A stretch of DNA of 64,000 nt from Bacteroidaceae bacterium (GCA_024698925.1 JAILQO010000039.1:23203-87202), one strand, 5' to 3'; shown: positions 1-10,078, counted from the stretch's first letter. The notes: generated by a model not told the origin, from the letters alone. A program made the numbers and translations.

Positions 1-561
1 CTTGGGCAACGGGCAACAGACGACATCCTGTGCAAGCATCCCGGCTGGAACGACGAGACAAAGGAGTTGCTGATGGAGTTCCTGGAGAACTACAAGACGG
101 CTTACTGCATGAAGGACTCGGCCTATATCCGCCAGATCTTTGCGGACGATGCCGTCATCATCATCGGTAATGTTGCCAAGAAGGCAGCAGCTGGCGGAGC
201 CGGCACCGTGAACCGCGAACACGCCGTTTCGCTGAAGGGGCAGGAAGTCATCCGCTACAACCGTTACACCAAGGACCAGTATCTGGCCAACCTGCGCCGT
301 TGCTTCGACCGCAACGAGTTCATCAACCTGCGCTTCACGAACAATGACATCCAGCGTTTGGAGAAGTTCCAGGACAAGGAACTCTTCGGCATCCAGATTG
401 GACAGGAATACACCTCCTCCACCTATAGCGACATCGGTTATCTGTTCCTGCTAACAGACCTCACCGATCACAACCAGCCCCAGATTAAAGTGAGGACCTG
501 GCAACCCAACGAGGTTGAGATGGACAAACTCTACCACGCGGGCTATTTCTATGATAATTAA
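1..561 (+). CDS. C-terminal part of an unidentified protein (5' end outside window)
   Basis: The frame is open from base 1 to a TAA at 559-561, so about 186 residues of a longer protein are visible and the true start lies outside. The stretch LMEFLENYKTAYCMKDSAY followed by FADDAVIIIG looks like the opening helices of an NTF2/SnoaL-like fold. The rest is rich in aromatic and polar residues, and no catalytic motif is recognised. It ends 18 bases before the PEGA barrel gene on the same strand, so it is probably the upstream member of that envelope operon. The fold assignment is inference from residue pattern only; the function is unknown. Confidence 0.7.
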   Translation, partial: LGQRATDDILCKHPGWNDETKELLMEFLENYKTAYCMKDSAYIRQIFADDAVIIIGNVAKKAAAGGAGTVNREHAVSLKGQEVIRYNRYTKDQYLANLRRCFDRNEFINLRFTNNDIQRLEKFQDKELFGIQIGQEYTSSTYSDIGYLFLLTDLTDHNQPQIKVRTWQPNEVEMDKLYHAGYFYDN

Positions 562-579
562 GAAACAAACTGCATCCAG

Positions 580-2262
580 ATGAGAATAAAACACCTCTTA
601 GGTATTATCCTCCTATTGCTTTTGCAAGCGACACCACTCGTAGCGCAGCAGCTACGCACGTTTCGCGTAACAGATTTCCATCGCGACGTCTTGGACCTGA
701 CAGCACGTAACGAACATTTCCGAAAGACAGATGACAGTGGCTCGCTCTATGCCATCATCAAGGTGAAATCCGACCTCCCCGACGATGACCTCCAGAGTTA
801 TCGTTTCGATTTCGGCATGATGAACAGTTTTGTGGAACCACACCTCGAAGACGGGGAAATCTGGGTTTATGTGCAGAAGAATGCCCGTACGGCTACGATT
901 CGCCGTGAAGGCTTTACCTCTGTCAACAAGTATGACCTGAAGACCACCATCGAAGCTGGCTCTACATATGTCATGCAACTCTCGGTATCGGCACCACAGC
1001 TCTATCTGCAGATGGTGATGTTCCGCATCCAGCCAGCTACCGCCAAAGCCGTTGTGATGGTGAAGCCTGAACGTAACGGAGCCTTTGAGGAAATGTTCGG
1101 TATTGTGGACGAGACCGGCTCTGTAGCCAAGAATCTGGAATATGGGAGCTACACCTACCGCGTAACAGCCGAGAACCACTACCCTTCCGAGGGCCGCTTC
1201 ACGCTGAACAATCAGGACGAGACCCATATCGAAGAAGTCACGCTACGCTCCAATTCCGGTACCGTCAACTTGAAGGTTGAATCCGATGCAGATATCTATG
1301 TCGATGGTGAGAAGAAAGGCAAGCGCTCCTGGATGGGCGCCTTGAAGGCCGGGCAGCATCGTGTAGAATGCCGACAGGCGAATCATAAGACCAGTGTGCA
1401 AGCCATTACCATCAAGGAAAACGAGACACGCACTTTCACGCTCACCCCTCCCACCCCGATTACAGGCACACTCTCCATCACCTCACGTCCACTTGGAGCC
1501 GACATCACCATTGATGGTAAGAGCTATGGTCAGACACCACGCAACATCAAGAATTTGCTCATCGGGCAGCACGCCCTGAAGCTTTCCAAGGCCAATTACA
1601 AGTCAGCCAGCAAGACGATTGAGATTCGGGAGAAGCAGACCACCGAGGAAGAACTCACCCTCTCGAAAGGTTCTGACGCCCCCCAGCCGACTACGGTCGT
1701 CGTCAAGAACAATCAACAGAAGGGCACTCGTCCCACAAAGAATACCGGCTACCAGAAGCCGACATGTTTCTATGGCCAACTCGGTATGCACGTAGGCAAC
1801 ATGATGGCCCCTATGTTGACCTTTGGAACCTACTTCAATAATATCAATATAGAGGCTTCATTCCTATATGGTTATGGAATCACCTCCGATGAGTACATCT
1901 ACTGGTACGATTCAACAGGGAAGTCTTACCAGACCATCTATTCGCCCTCCTGGGCCGTAAGTGGTAAAGTGGGCTATGGTCTCACGTTTGGCGAGCGCTT
2001 GCGTCTGACCCCACAGGTCGGTGGCATGCTTGTGAATGTTTTTGATTCCAACTACAATGCTTCCACGAATGCCGTGACGTGTAATATTGGTGCACGCCTG
2101 GATTTTGCGATACTACCCTTCTTGGGTGTGTACGTCGCCCCTGAGTTCATGTTCCCCCTCTCCAAGGGCGATGTCTATCAGACTCTCTCTGACAGCTCCG
2201 ACGCCATCAAGGGCTGGTCCAATGGTATTGCCCTGCGTGCAGGCATCAGTTTCTCGTTCTAA
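580..2262 (+). CDS. PEGA-repeat outer-membrane beta-barrel protein, copy 1
   Basis: 560 residues. Residues 1-22 form a signal peptide ending in VAQQ. Residues of about 226-295 and 296-365 are two PEGA-type repeats (ADIYVDGEKKG and GADITIDGKSYGQTP), small beta domains common in surface proteins. After a short linker, residues from about 390 look like amphipathic strands of a barrel (YGQLGMHVG, RLRLTPQVGGM, GVYVAPEFMF), and the last residue is Phe, as in outer-membrane barrels. The inferred role is an envelope protein, perhaps holding or displaying the lipoprotein encoded next. A paralogue lies at 3951-5642, with some DNA segments almost unchanged. No enzyme motif is visible. Confidence 0.8.
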   Translation: MRIKHLLGIILLLLLQATPLVAQQLRTFRVTDFHRDVLDLTARNEHFRKTDDSGSLYAIIKVKSDLPDDDLQSYRFDFGMMNSFVEPHLEDGEIWVYVQKNARTATIRREGFTSVNKYDLKTTIEAGSTYVMQLSVSAPQLYLQMVMFRIQPATAKAVVMVKPERNGAFEEMFGIVDETGSVAKNLEYGSYTYRVTAENHYPSEGRFTLNNQDETHIEEVTLRSNSGTVNLKVESDADIYVDGEKKGKRSWMGALKAGQHRVECRQANHKTSVQAITIKENETRTFTLTPPTPITGTLSITSRPLGADITIDGKSYGQTPRNIKNLLIGQHALKLSKANYKSASKTIEIREKQTTEEELTLSKGSDAPQPTTVVVKNNQQKGTRPTKNTGYQKPTCFYGQLGMHVGNMMAPMLTFGTYFNNINIEASFLYGYGITSDEYIYWYDSTGKSYQTIYSPSWAVSGKVGYGLTFGERLRLTPQVGGMLVNVFDSNYNASTNAVTCNIGARLDFAILPFLGVYVAPEFMFPLSKGDVYQTLSDSSDAIKGWSNGIALRAGISFSF

Positions 2263-2283
2263 CCTCTTAAGCCTATTGTCATT

Positions 2284-3906
2284 ATGCGCATACTACGATA
2301 CATACCTCTCTTTCTGCTCCTGACCCTCTGGTCCTGCCAAGATGAGTTTCCCATCAAGGGCACCGTGGGTAGTATGGAAGAACTGACGCCTTCCAAATAT
2401 AAATTATACCCCAATATGTCCTTGATGGCACATAGCGGAGAGGCTCATGAGTTGGGGATGCAAGCCTCTATCACACATAATACATCATGGATCATCACCG
2501 GCCTCCCCTCGTGGCTGACCATAACCCCAAGTCAAGGAAGTGGCGAGGGCACCACGTTCGTCACGATCTCCTTTGCCGAGAACACCACAGGCGACGTCAG
2601 ATCCTGCAAGTTCTATCTGAAATCGAATGATGGCAAGGTCAGCGTCCCCATCGAAGCCAGTCAGTTCCCGACTTCGTCCTCGCAGTCGTCTGATATCTCC
2701 AACTTATGTCCTGACAACAATCACCCCCACCAGATTGACCTCGGTCTCAGCGTGAAGTGGACCTGTTGCAACGTAGGTGCTTCCTCGCCCGCAGACTATG
2801 GCGGCTACTACGCCTGGGGCGAGACGGCAACAAAAGGGAACTATGAGTGGGAAACTTATAAATGGTGCAACGGCCGATATGATACCATGTCCAAATACTG
2901 CACCGATAGTGAATTAGGCACGGTCGATAACCTCACACAGTTGGAAATGTCCGATGATGCGGCACGCGTTTACATGGGATCTCCCTATCGCATACCCACG
3001 ATTGAAGAACTGACAGAACTCAATGATAATTGCACATGGACATGGGTAACAATCAACAATATTAATGGCTATAAGGTCACAGCCTCAAATGGCAACAGCA
3101 TTTTCCTGCCTGTTGCTGGAGAGCGCTCTGGGAACGGTTCGGGCATGACTGACGATGGTATATATATGTCATCATCGCTCTATACATCGACACCTTTTCA
3201 GGCACGTATCCTTAGCTTCAGCAACAACTTTCACATTACAACTGGTAGAGAATATCGCTACTATGGCATGAGTGTCCGTGCAGTTGTTGGAGGAAGTGCC
3301 GACCCAGATCCCCTTGGCCTCTGCCCGGACAACAATCACCCCCACCAGATTGACCTCGGTCTCAACGTGAAGTGGGCCTGCTGTAACGTTGGTGCCACCT
3401 CGCCTATACAATATGGCAGTTACTACGCCTGGGGCGAAACATCTGAGAAGACTAACTATACCTGGACAACCTACAAATGGTGTAATGGAACATCCAATAC
3501 CCTGACAAGATATTGTACAGATGCGAGCTACGGTACTGTCGATACCAGGACTACGCTCTTAACCGCTGATGATGCCGCTACTGCCAATTTAGGCACCGGA
3601 TGGCGAACACCGTCACAAACGGAATGGACACAGATCCGCTCCAAGTGCACCTGGACCTGGACCACCAAGAGTGGCGTAGCTGGATGCTTAGTGACTGGCA
3701 CTAATGGTAATTCTATTTTCCTTCCCGCTGCAGGCTCCCGCGTTGAAAGTGGTGAGATAGACTTAGGTTCCAAAGGCAATTACTGGGTCAATTCCCTCTC
3801 TTATAGTCCAGAAACCGCAGAAATCGTTGAATTTGATGCAGACGGGAAAAGGAGCGAGGTCTGCGGTCGAATAGACGGCCATACCGTCCGCGCAGTCGCG
3901 AAATAG
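2284..3906 (+). CDS. Lipoprotein with BACON-like domain and two WGET-type (FISUMP-like) repeats
   Basis: 540 residues. The lipoprotein signal ends LWSCQDE, with Cys as the acylation site. Residues of about 35-125 resemble a BACON domain (WIITGLPSWLTITP, then GSGEGTTFVTISF), a carbohydrate- or mucin-associated immunoglobulin-like fold. Two repeats follow, each starting CPDNNHPHQIDLGL and carrying NVGA, YYAWGET and later NGNSIFLP. This pattern is known from surface proteins of the Fibrobacter/Bacteroides major paralogous type. The start lies 21 bases after the PEGA barrel stop, implying cotranscription. The first repeat is closer in DNA to the repeat in the 5655-6791 gene than to the second repeat of its own gene. 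The ligand is unknown. Confidence 0.75.
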   Translation: MRILRYIPLFLLLTLWSCQDEFPIKGTVGSMEELTPSKYKLYPNMSLMAHSGEAHELGMQASITHNTSWIITGLPSWLTITPSQGSGEGTTFVTISFAENTTGDVRSCKFYLKSNDGKVSVPIEASQFPTSSSQSSDISNLCPDNNHPHQIDLGLSVKWTCCNVGASSPADYGGYYAWGETATKGNYEWETYKWCNGRYDTMSKYCTDSELGTVDNLTQLEMSDDAARVYMGSPYRIPTIEELTELNDNCTWTWVTINNINGYKVTASNGNSIFLPVAGERSGNGSGMTDDGIYMSSSLYTSTPFQARILSFSNNFHITTGREYRYYGMSVRAVVGGSADPDPLGLCPDNNHPHQIDLGLNVKWACCNVGATSPIQYGSYYAWGETSEKTNYTWTTYKWCNGTSNTLTRYCTDASYGTVDTRTTLLTADDAATANLGTGWRTPSQTEWTQIRSKCTWTWTTKSGVAGCLVTGTNGNSIFLPAAGSRVESGEIDLGSKGNYWVNSLSYSPETAEIVEFDADGKRSEVCGRIDGHTVRAVAK

Positions 3907-3950
3907 TTTACTCATTAATTATATATATAATACGCCAAAGCGAATTCCAT

Positions 3951-5642
3951 ATGAGAATAAAAAGCCTTTTAGGTCTAATCATATTATTCCTCTTACAAAC
4001 GTCTCCCCTCCTGGCGCAGCAGTTACGGACGTTTCGCGTAACAGATTTCCATCGCGATGCCTTAGCGCTCACTGCCCGTAATGAACAATATAAGAAGACC
4101 GATGATAGCGGCTCGCTCTATGCCATCATTAAGGTGAAATCCGATCTCCCTGACGATGACCTCCAGAGCTATCGCTTCGATTTCGGGCTGATGAATAGTA
4201 TTGTTGTCCATCATCCCGAGACAGAAGAACTATGGGTCTATGTGCAAAAGAATGCAAAGACCGTCACCATCAGCCGCGAAGGCTTCGTTTCCGTCAACAA
4301 ATATGATTTGCAGACCACCATCGAAGCTGGCACGACATATCTCATGCAGCTCTCGGTATCGGCACCACAAATCTATCTGCAGATGGTGATGTTCCGCATC
4401 CAGCCAACTACCGCCAAAGCGTTCATCATGGTAAAAAGCGAAAGTGATGAGCAAGAAGAAGTGTTTGGCGCTGTGGACGAGACAGGCTCGGTGGCCAAGA
4501 GCTTACCTTTAGGCAACTACACCTATCGGGTAGCAGCAGAGAATTTCTATCCTTCCGAGGGCCGTCTCACGTTGAACCGTCAGAACGAAACGCATATTGA
4601 GGAAGTGACACTACGCTCCAATGTCGGCATGATTACCCTGCAGGTTGATACGGACGCAGAGATCTATGTTGATGGTGAGAAAAAAGGCACACGTTCCTGG
4701 AGTGGTTCCCTCAAGAGTGGCCAGCATCGTGTAGAATGCCGACAGGCGAATCATAAGACCAGCGTGCAAGCCATTACCATCAAGGAAAACGAGACTCGCA
4801 CTTTCACACTCACCCCACCGACTCCGATTACAGGCACACTCTCCATTACCTCACGCCCGCTTGGAGCCGACATCACCATCGACGGTAAGAATTATGGCCA
4901 GACACCTAAGATGATTGACAACTTAGTGATTGGACAGCATACTGCTACGCTCTCCAAATCGCAATACGCTGCTGAGAAAAAAACTTTTGATATTAGAGAA
5001 AATCAGACCACGCAGCTGGATATTACGCTGAAACAAAACAATAGCGAGGTACAAAAGCCTAAGCCGGCAAAGAAAGAGAAGAAGCCCGCTATAGCCAACA
5101 GCTCTGCTTATCAAAAGCCTACCTGCTTCTACGGAATGGTAGGCACACAAGTGGGCACATGGATGGCAGCCAATGCCACCGTTGGCGCTTACTTCAATCA
5201 ATTTAATATGGAAGCCTCATTCCTGTATGGCTTAAGTTTTAGCGATGATATCTATTGGTTGGATAGCACCAATACTGGATATTACTGCGACTATAGAGCT
5301 TGGGGCTTTGGCGGTAAGTTCGGTTATGGCTTCAATCTGCTGAACGACCGTCTCCGTCTGACTCCTCAAGTAGGCGTCACCCTCTTGAACATCCATAGCG
5401 ACGATATGTTCTATGATACCACTCCCAGTACTGAGACATCCAGCGGTTATGCGCTTTCAGCAGCCATTGGAGCTCGTGCCGACTATGCCATCACGCGGTC
5501 CTTTGGTGTTTACCTTGCACCAGAAATAGACTTTGCTGTCACCAAGTCCGATGTATTCTCCCAAATCGCTGATGTGTCCAACGAGATATCCAATTGGGCC
5601 AACGGCTTCAATGTTCGCTTAGGTTTCCGTCTGTCCTTCTAA
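3951..5642 (+). CDS. PEGA-repeat outer-membrane beta-barrel protein, copy 2
   Basis: 563 residues, paralogous to 580-2262 along its whole length: signal peptide ending LLAQQ, two PEGA repeats near residues 225-365, a Lys/Pro linker (KPKPAKKEKKPA) and a C-terminal barrel from about residue 385 ending RLGFRLSF. The PEGA region (about 4735-4870) is nearly identical in DNA to copy 1 (about 1375-1510), while the barrel strands and loops differ much more. This suggests the exposed part is diversifying while the core is homogenised. The 44-base gap before it is AT-rich and holds no clear terminator, so it may be read from the same transcript. Exact role unknown. Confidence 0.8.
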   Translation: MRIKSLLGLIILFLLQTSPLLAQQLRTFRVTDFHRDALALTARNEQYKKTDDSGSLYAIIKVKSDLPDDDLQSYRFDFGLMNSIVVHHPETEELWVYVQKNAKTVTISREGFVSVNKYDLQTTIEAGTTYLMQLSVSAPQIYLQMVMFRIQPTTAKAFIMVKSESDEQEEVFGAVDETGSVAKSLPLGNYTYRVAAENFYPSEGRLTLNRQNETHIEEVTLRSNVGMITLQVDTDAEIYVDGEKKGTRSWSGSLKSGQHRVECRQANHKTSVQAITIKENETRTFTLTPPTPITGTLSITSRPLGADITIDGKNYGQTPKMIDNLVIGQHTATLSKSQYAAEKKTFDIRENQTTQLDITLKQNNSEVQKPKPAKKEKKPAIANSSAYQKPTCFYGMVGTQVGTWMAANATVGAYFNQFNMEASFLYGLSFSDDIYWLDSTNTGYYCDYRAWGFGGKFGYGFNLLNDRLRLTPQVGVTLLNIHSDDMFYDTTPSTETSSGYALSAAIGARADYAITRSFGVYLAPEIDFAVTKSDVFSQIADVSNEISNWANGFNVRLGFRLSF

Positions 5643-5654
5643 ACCGCCTGCCCT

Positions 5655-6791
5655 ATGAAACAACGAATCCTATACTTATTATTATATACAGTCACCATCT
5701 TGACCCCTTCAGCTTGTCAGGACGAGAACTCATTTGGAACCGATCATAAACCCGCCATTTCGCGATATGGCTCGTCTTCCACAAACGTTGGCAGCGGTGA
5801 TTTGGCTACACAGATTATTGGTTCATGGTATTACACAGAGGAGAGTACTGACAAGGTAGTTGTCACCGTAATCCGATTTAATTCCGGTGGTCAAGGAACC
5901 GTTTCTGAAATCAAAGCAAAAGCCAATAATAATTGGTCAAAAACTGAAGAGGGTTTCAGTTTCACTTATACCATTAGCGGTAGCCACTTCACGATGGCTT
6001 ATTTTCTAGATGGATACTCGGAAACGCGTGAAGGCATTATCATCCTAAACAGCGATGGAAGCGCATCTGTCACGTTCCTTGAAGATGGTGATATATCCAC
6101 AGCTACAAAGAATATGAAACGGCTCGACGGCAAAACAGTGCGCGACATCATGGATGAATTGATCCAAAATCAGGATAATATATCTAACTTTTGCCCAGAC
6201 AACAATCACCCCCACCAGATTGACCTCGGTCTCAGCGTGAGTTGGGCCTGCTGTAACGTTGGCGCCTCCTCTCCCGAGGAGCATGGTGGATACTACGCAT
6301 GGGGTGAAACCACAGAGAAGAGCAAATATGAATGGGAAAACTATAAATGGTGCAACGGCTATTGGGATTCCATGACAAAATACTGTACCGACAGCGAATA
6401 CGGCACGGTCGATCATTTAACGACGCTGGCACTTAGCGATGATGCCGCACGCGTCAACATGGGATCACCCTATCGGATGCCCACGATTGAAGAGTTGACA
6501 GAACTCAATGATAATTGCACATGGACTTGGGTAACAATCAACAATATTAATGGCTATAAGGTCACAGCCTCAAATGGCAACAGCATTTTCCTGCCTGTTG
6601 CTGGAGAGCGCTCTGGAGAAAGTTTGAGTATGACTGACTGTGGCTTATATTGGTCATCATTGCTCTATCCCGAGAAGTCTTTCTATGCGTGTGTGCTTAG
6701 CTTCGGCCACGACTATCACATCACAACGGCTTACGATTACCGCAATAGGGGTAAAAGTGTCCGTGCAGTCCGTCCCGCCACAACGCGCTAA
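5655..6791 (+). CDS. Lipoprotein with lipocalin-like domain and one WGET-type repeat
   Basis: 378 residues. The signal ends TPSACQDE with a lipobox Cys. Residues of about 50-155 (IIGSWYYTEE, then strand-rich sequence) resemble a small lipocalin-like barrel rather than the BACON domain of the paralogue. One repeat follows from DNNHPHQIDLGLSV through YYAWGET to NGNSIFLPVAGERSG. It starts 12 bases after the copy 2 PEGA barrel, so the barrel-lipoprotein order of the first cassette is repeated. Swapping the N-terminal domain while keeping the repeat suggests the repeat is the shared functional part. It ends 6 bases before the convergent symporter gene. The ligand is unknown. Confidence 0.75.
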   Translation: MKQRILYLLLYTVTILTPSACQDENSFGTDHKPAISRYGSSSTNVGSGDLATQIIGSWYYTEESTDKVVVTVIRFNSGGQGTVSEIKAKANNNWSKTEEGFSFTYTISGSHFTMAYFLDGYSETREGIIILNSDGSASVTFLEDGDISTATKNMKRLDGKTVRDIMDELIQNQDNISNFCPDNNHPHQIDLGLSVSWACCNVGASSPEEHGGYYAWGETTEKSKYEWENYKWCNGYWDSMTKYCTDSEYGTVDHLTTLALSDDAARVNMGSPYRMPTIEELTELNDNCTWTWVTINNINGYKVTASNGNSIFLPVAGERSGESLSMTDCGLYWSSLLYPEKSFYACVLSFGHDYHITTAYDYRNRGKSVRAVRPATTR

Positions 6792-6797
6792 AGCACC

Positions 6798-8216
6798 TTA
6801 TTCCCAGCAATCTATATCCGCTTCAATCTCAGGGAGCAGGCCGCGATGGAAGGTCGGTTCCTTGATGCCGCTACGTTTCTGTGCGCGGTAGTCATCAAGC
6901 AGCCTGAACACATACTTGCCCAGCGTGACAATCGCGATGAGGTTGCAGGCCGTCAGTAGCGCCATACACAAGTCACCCACGCTCCACACCATCTCCAGAC
7001 TCACCAGTGCACCGAACATCACCAGCACGCCGCCCGAGAAGAGACGATAAATGGTGAGCACCGTCCGGCTGGAGGTCAAGAAACGGATATTTGCCTCACC
7101 ATAGTAATAGTTGCCAATGATGCTGGAGAAGGCGAAGAGTAAGATGGCCACCGCGATGAATGTCGGCCCTAGCGCGCCTATCTCGGAGTTCAGGGCCGCC
7201 TGCGTCAGGGCGATACCATTCAACTCGGGCACCTCGTACAAGCCACTAATCAGGATGATAAACGCCGTGCACGAGCAAACCAGCAACGTATCCGTAAACA
7301 CGCCCAGCGCCTGAATCAGTCCCTGCTTGACGGGATGCGAGACGGTAGCCGTAGCCGCCACGTTAGGCGCACTACCCTCGCCCGCCTCGTTGCTGAACAG
7401 CCCTCGCTTCACGCCGTTCATGATCGTAGCGCCCAACGCGCCGCCAATGCCCTGTTTCAGACCGAAGGCACTCGTCACGATGACCTTCATCACATGAGGG
7501 ATATGCTCGATATTCATGATAATAATGACGACAGCCAGCACGAAATAACCTATCGCCATGATAGGTACCAAAATGGAACTGACGTTGGCGATGCGATGGA
7601 TGCCGCCAAAGACGGTGGCAAGCGTCACCATCGTCAGTACGATGCCTACCACCAACGGATCCCATCCGAATGCCTCGTGCATCGCGCCGCAGATGGTATT
7701 ACTCTGAATACTGTTGTACGACAGCCCGAAGGTGATGGTCAGCAGGATGGCAAAGAGACACGCCATCCAGCGGCAATGCAACCCCTTTTGAATATAGTAA
7801 GCTGGTCCGCCGATGAACGAGTTGTTATGCCGTTGTTTGAACAACTGACCTAACGTAGATTCCACGAACGCCGTCGCCGATCCCAGCAGCGCAATCATCC
7901 ACATCCAGAACACTGCCCCTGGGCCGCCGATGGCGATGGCCGTGGCCACACCTGCCAGATTACCCGTCCCCACCCTTGTTGCCACCGAAACGGCAAAAGC
8001 CTGGAACGAAGAGATATGCTGATGATTCTTGTTCGCGTCGTCCAGATTGCTGGTACCATTCGTCGCCGAGTCCGTCAGCAGTCTGAACATCTCACCCACC
8101 ATACGGAACTGGACGCCCTTGGTGCGCCACGTGAACCATAGTCCACACGCCACCAACGCGCCTATCAGCACATAGCCCCACAGGGCATCATTCACGATCG
8201 ATATTACCTCGTTCAA
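6798..8216 (-). CDS. Alanine/glycine:cation symporter (AGCS family)
   Basis: 472 residues, the usual AGCS length. These inner-membrane carriers import alanine, glycine or related amino acids with Na+ or H+. The sequence has about ten hydrophobic helices, the signature GGPAYYIQKGL near residue 140, and NEAGEGSAPN in the middle, where family members coordinate cation and substrate. It lies 18 bases downstream of the fucosidase on the same strand, so the two are probably cotranscribed, although a direct metabolic link between fucose and alanine transport is not obvious. Its 3' end faces the lipoprotein gene with a 6-base gap. The precise substrate cannot be read from sequence. Confidence 0.9.
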   Translation of the reverse strand: MNEVISIVNDALWGYVLIGALVACGLWFTWRTKGVQFRMVGEMFRLLTDSATNGTSNLDDANKNHQHISSFQAFAVSVATRVGTGNLAGVATAIAIGGPGAVFWMWMIALLGSATAFVESTLGQLFKQRHNNSFIGGPAYYIQKGLHCRWMACLFAILLTITFGLSYNSIQSNTICGAMHEAFGWDPLVVGIVLTMVTLATVFGGIHRIANVSSILVPIMAIGYFVLAVVIIIMNIEHIPHVMKVIVTSAFGLKQGIGGALGATIMNGVKRGLFSNEAGEGSAPNVAATATVSHPVKQGLIQALGVFTDTLLVCSCTAFIILISGLYEVPELNGIALTQAALNSEIGALGPTFIAVAILLFAFSSIIGNYYYGEANIRFLTSSRTVLTIYRLFSGGVLVMFGALVSLEMVWSVGDLCMALLTACNLIAIVTLGKYVFRLLDDYRAQKRSGIKEPTFHRGLLPEIEADIDCWE

Positions 8217-8234
8217 ATCATCGTTTGTAATTTG

Positions 8235-9995
8235 TCATTCCACATCAATGTCCCCATAGCCCATGCGCTCGCCCTCTGCCAGACGATCGGCATCTAGCTT
8301 GATGATGCGTGCCTTCGTAGCAGGGAACTTGATGGTCTGCCAGATGGGATTGTTGACGACGTTGGAAAATTCGCCCGAAGCGAGCTTCGTCCAATGCGTC
8401 CAGTCGGTAGAAGCCCAAAGGGTGTAATGGGTAATCAGTCCGTCGCGGGTATTCTGTGGCGGCAGGTAGCGGAAAGTGGTAAAGGTCTGCTCCGTGTCCC
8501 AGTCAATCATCAACTGCTTGGGCGAGCTGAAGAAGATGTGCAGGCCAGAGGATTTCTTCTCGCCCGAGTCAGCGATGTCTGCCGTGATTTCAGGTGCCAG
8601 ATACAGTCCCAGTTTCTTGATGATGGGCTCGGCCTTAGCGTCACCAACGGTGAAGCGGAATTGTGTAGCCTTGACCGTCGGGAAGCAGATGATACGCCGA
8701 TGGCCGATGGTGGTAAGACCGTCGCCGTTCTCCACGAGTTCGTCCTTTAGCGGCTGCCACTGACCATCGACAAGGGCTTCGAGCGTGAATTTCTTCACAC
8801 GCTGTCCTTGCGCGATGTCCTCCTCTGCCAAGAAGCGGTTGAGCTCAACAGGCTTTTTGAATGCAAGGACGTAAGAACTGTTCTTGAGTTTCGGGCGTTT
8901 CACTTCCTTGACCACTCCCTTCTTAAACACTTCGTCGATCATCCGTTTAAAGGCGATGCCGCGCAGGCTGTCTGTAGGATGGATGCGTCCGTTGGGTGCG
9001 ACGGGGAAATTCAGGAGCAGGCATGAATTGCGGCCCACACTCTTATAATAAGTATCCATCAATTTGGAGAGGCTCTTCACGTGCTCGTTCTCCGTCTCGT
9101 GGTAGAACCAGCCTGGTCGGATGCTCGTGTTCGTTTCGCCTGGCACCCACAGTTCACCGTTCTCGTCGCCATAGTGTAGCAACTGGTAGGTCAGACGTCC
9201 CTCGCGAGGCACCATGCTCCAGTTGGTCTCGCCAACATTGCCCGCCTCGGTACCTACCCAGCGCAGGTCTCCGCGGTCGCCGCCGGCATCGCTCCAGATG
9301 ACACATTGGGGCTGCAGTTCGCGAATCATCTTGAATGTCTCGGGCCAGCCATAGTAGTCCTTGGTGATCTGGCGCCGCCCGTTGGCGCCACCATACCAGC
9401 CGTCGCCACCATTGGCGCCGTCAAACCATACCTCAAAGATGTCACCATACTCCGTCAGCAGTTCACGCAGCTGGTTGCGGAAATAGGTGACGTATTCGGG
9501 TTTGCCGTAGTCCTTGTGGTTTCTGTCCCACGGCGAGAGGTAAACCGCAAACTTCAAGCCCTCTGCCTTGCAGGCATCCGCCAACTCGCGCACCACATCA
9601 CCCTTACCGCCCTTCCAAGGCGTATTCTTCACGCTATATTCCGTATATTTCGACGGCCACATACAGAAACCGCAATGATGCTTGGCTGTGAAGATGATGC
9701 CTTTCATGCCCGCCTGCTTACAGACACGAGCCCACTGACGGCAGTCGAGATCTGAGGGGTTGAAGAGGCTGAGGTCTTCGTTGCCGAAGCCCCATTCCTG
9801 ATCCGTATAGGTGTTCATGGAGTAATGGATAAAAGCATACATCTCCATCTCCTGCCACCGTAACTGGTTCTTACTAGGTAGCGGGCCGTATGGTTTGTTA
9901 AGTGATGACGCCTGTGCAAAAGCGCCAAGCCCCATTGACAGCAACGCGACCGACATCAGGACGGCTGCGAATCCCCTCATTTGTAACTTTTTCAT
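8235..9995 (-). CDS. Secreted alpha-L-fucosidase, GH29
   Basis: 586 residues. It removes terminal fucose from host or plant glycans with retention of configuration. Residues 1-27 are a signal peptide (ending GAFAQ) for export to periplasm or surface. The TIM-barrel part shows AFIHYSMNT, the substrate-binding block KHHCGFCMWPS (about 105-115) and EVWFDGANG with the presumed nucleophile Asp192. The C-terminal third is beta-rich and probably an F5/8-type or similar accessory domain. The ATG at 9995 directly precedes the signal peptide. A TAnnTTTG element lies about 80 bases upstream. It leads a two-gene unit with the symporter. GH29 subfamily and linkage preference cannot be decided here. Confidence 0.92.
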   Translation of the reverse strand: MKKLQMRGFAAVLMSVALLSMGLGAFAQASSLNKPYGPLPSKNQLRWQEMEMYAFIHYSMNTYTDQEWGFGNEDLSLFNPSDLDCRQWARVCKQAGMKGIIFTAKHHCGFCMWPSKYTEYSVKNTPWKGGKGDVVRELADACKAEGLKFAVYLSPWDRNHKDYGKPEYVTYFRNQLRELLTEYGDIFEVWFDGANGGDGWYGGANGRRQITKDYYGWPETFKMIRELQPQCVIWSDAGGDRGDLRWVGTEAGNVGETNWSMVPREGRLTYQLLHYGDENGELWVPGETNTSIRPGWFYHETENEHVKSLSKLMDTYYKSVGRNSCLLLNFPVAPNGRIHPTDSLRGIAFKRMIDEVFKKGVVKEVKRPKLKNSSYVLAFKKPVELNRFLAEEDIAQGQRVKKFTLEALVDGQWQPLKDELVENGDGLTTIGHRRIICFPTVKATQFRFTVGDAKAEPIIKKLGLYLAPEITADIADSGEKKSSGLHIFFSSPKQLMIDWDTEQTFTTFRYLPPQNTRDGLITHYTLWASTDWTHWTKLASGEFSNVVNNPIWQTIKFPATKARIIKLDADRLAEGERMGYGDIDVE

Positions 9996-10078
9996 TGTTA
10001 GTGTTATTTGTATTCGATAAATGAATGGGTAGTCTTCCCAAACGCCATAGATTGTATATCTTTTTGACTTTTGCTCCG

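Larger units (their letters stand above)
580..6791 (+). repeat. Tandem duplication of a barrel + lipoprotein cassette
   Basis: Two consecutive units, 580-3906 and 3951-6791, each have a PEGA barrel gene followed by a WGET-repeat lipoprotein gene. Stretches of near identity, such as 3001-3134 with 6481-6614 (about four differences), sit within more diverged sequence. That mosaic suggests recent recombination between the copies. Confidence 0.8.
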
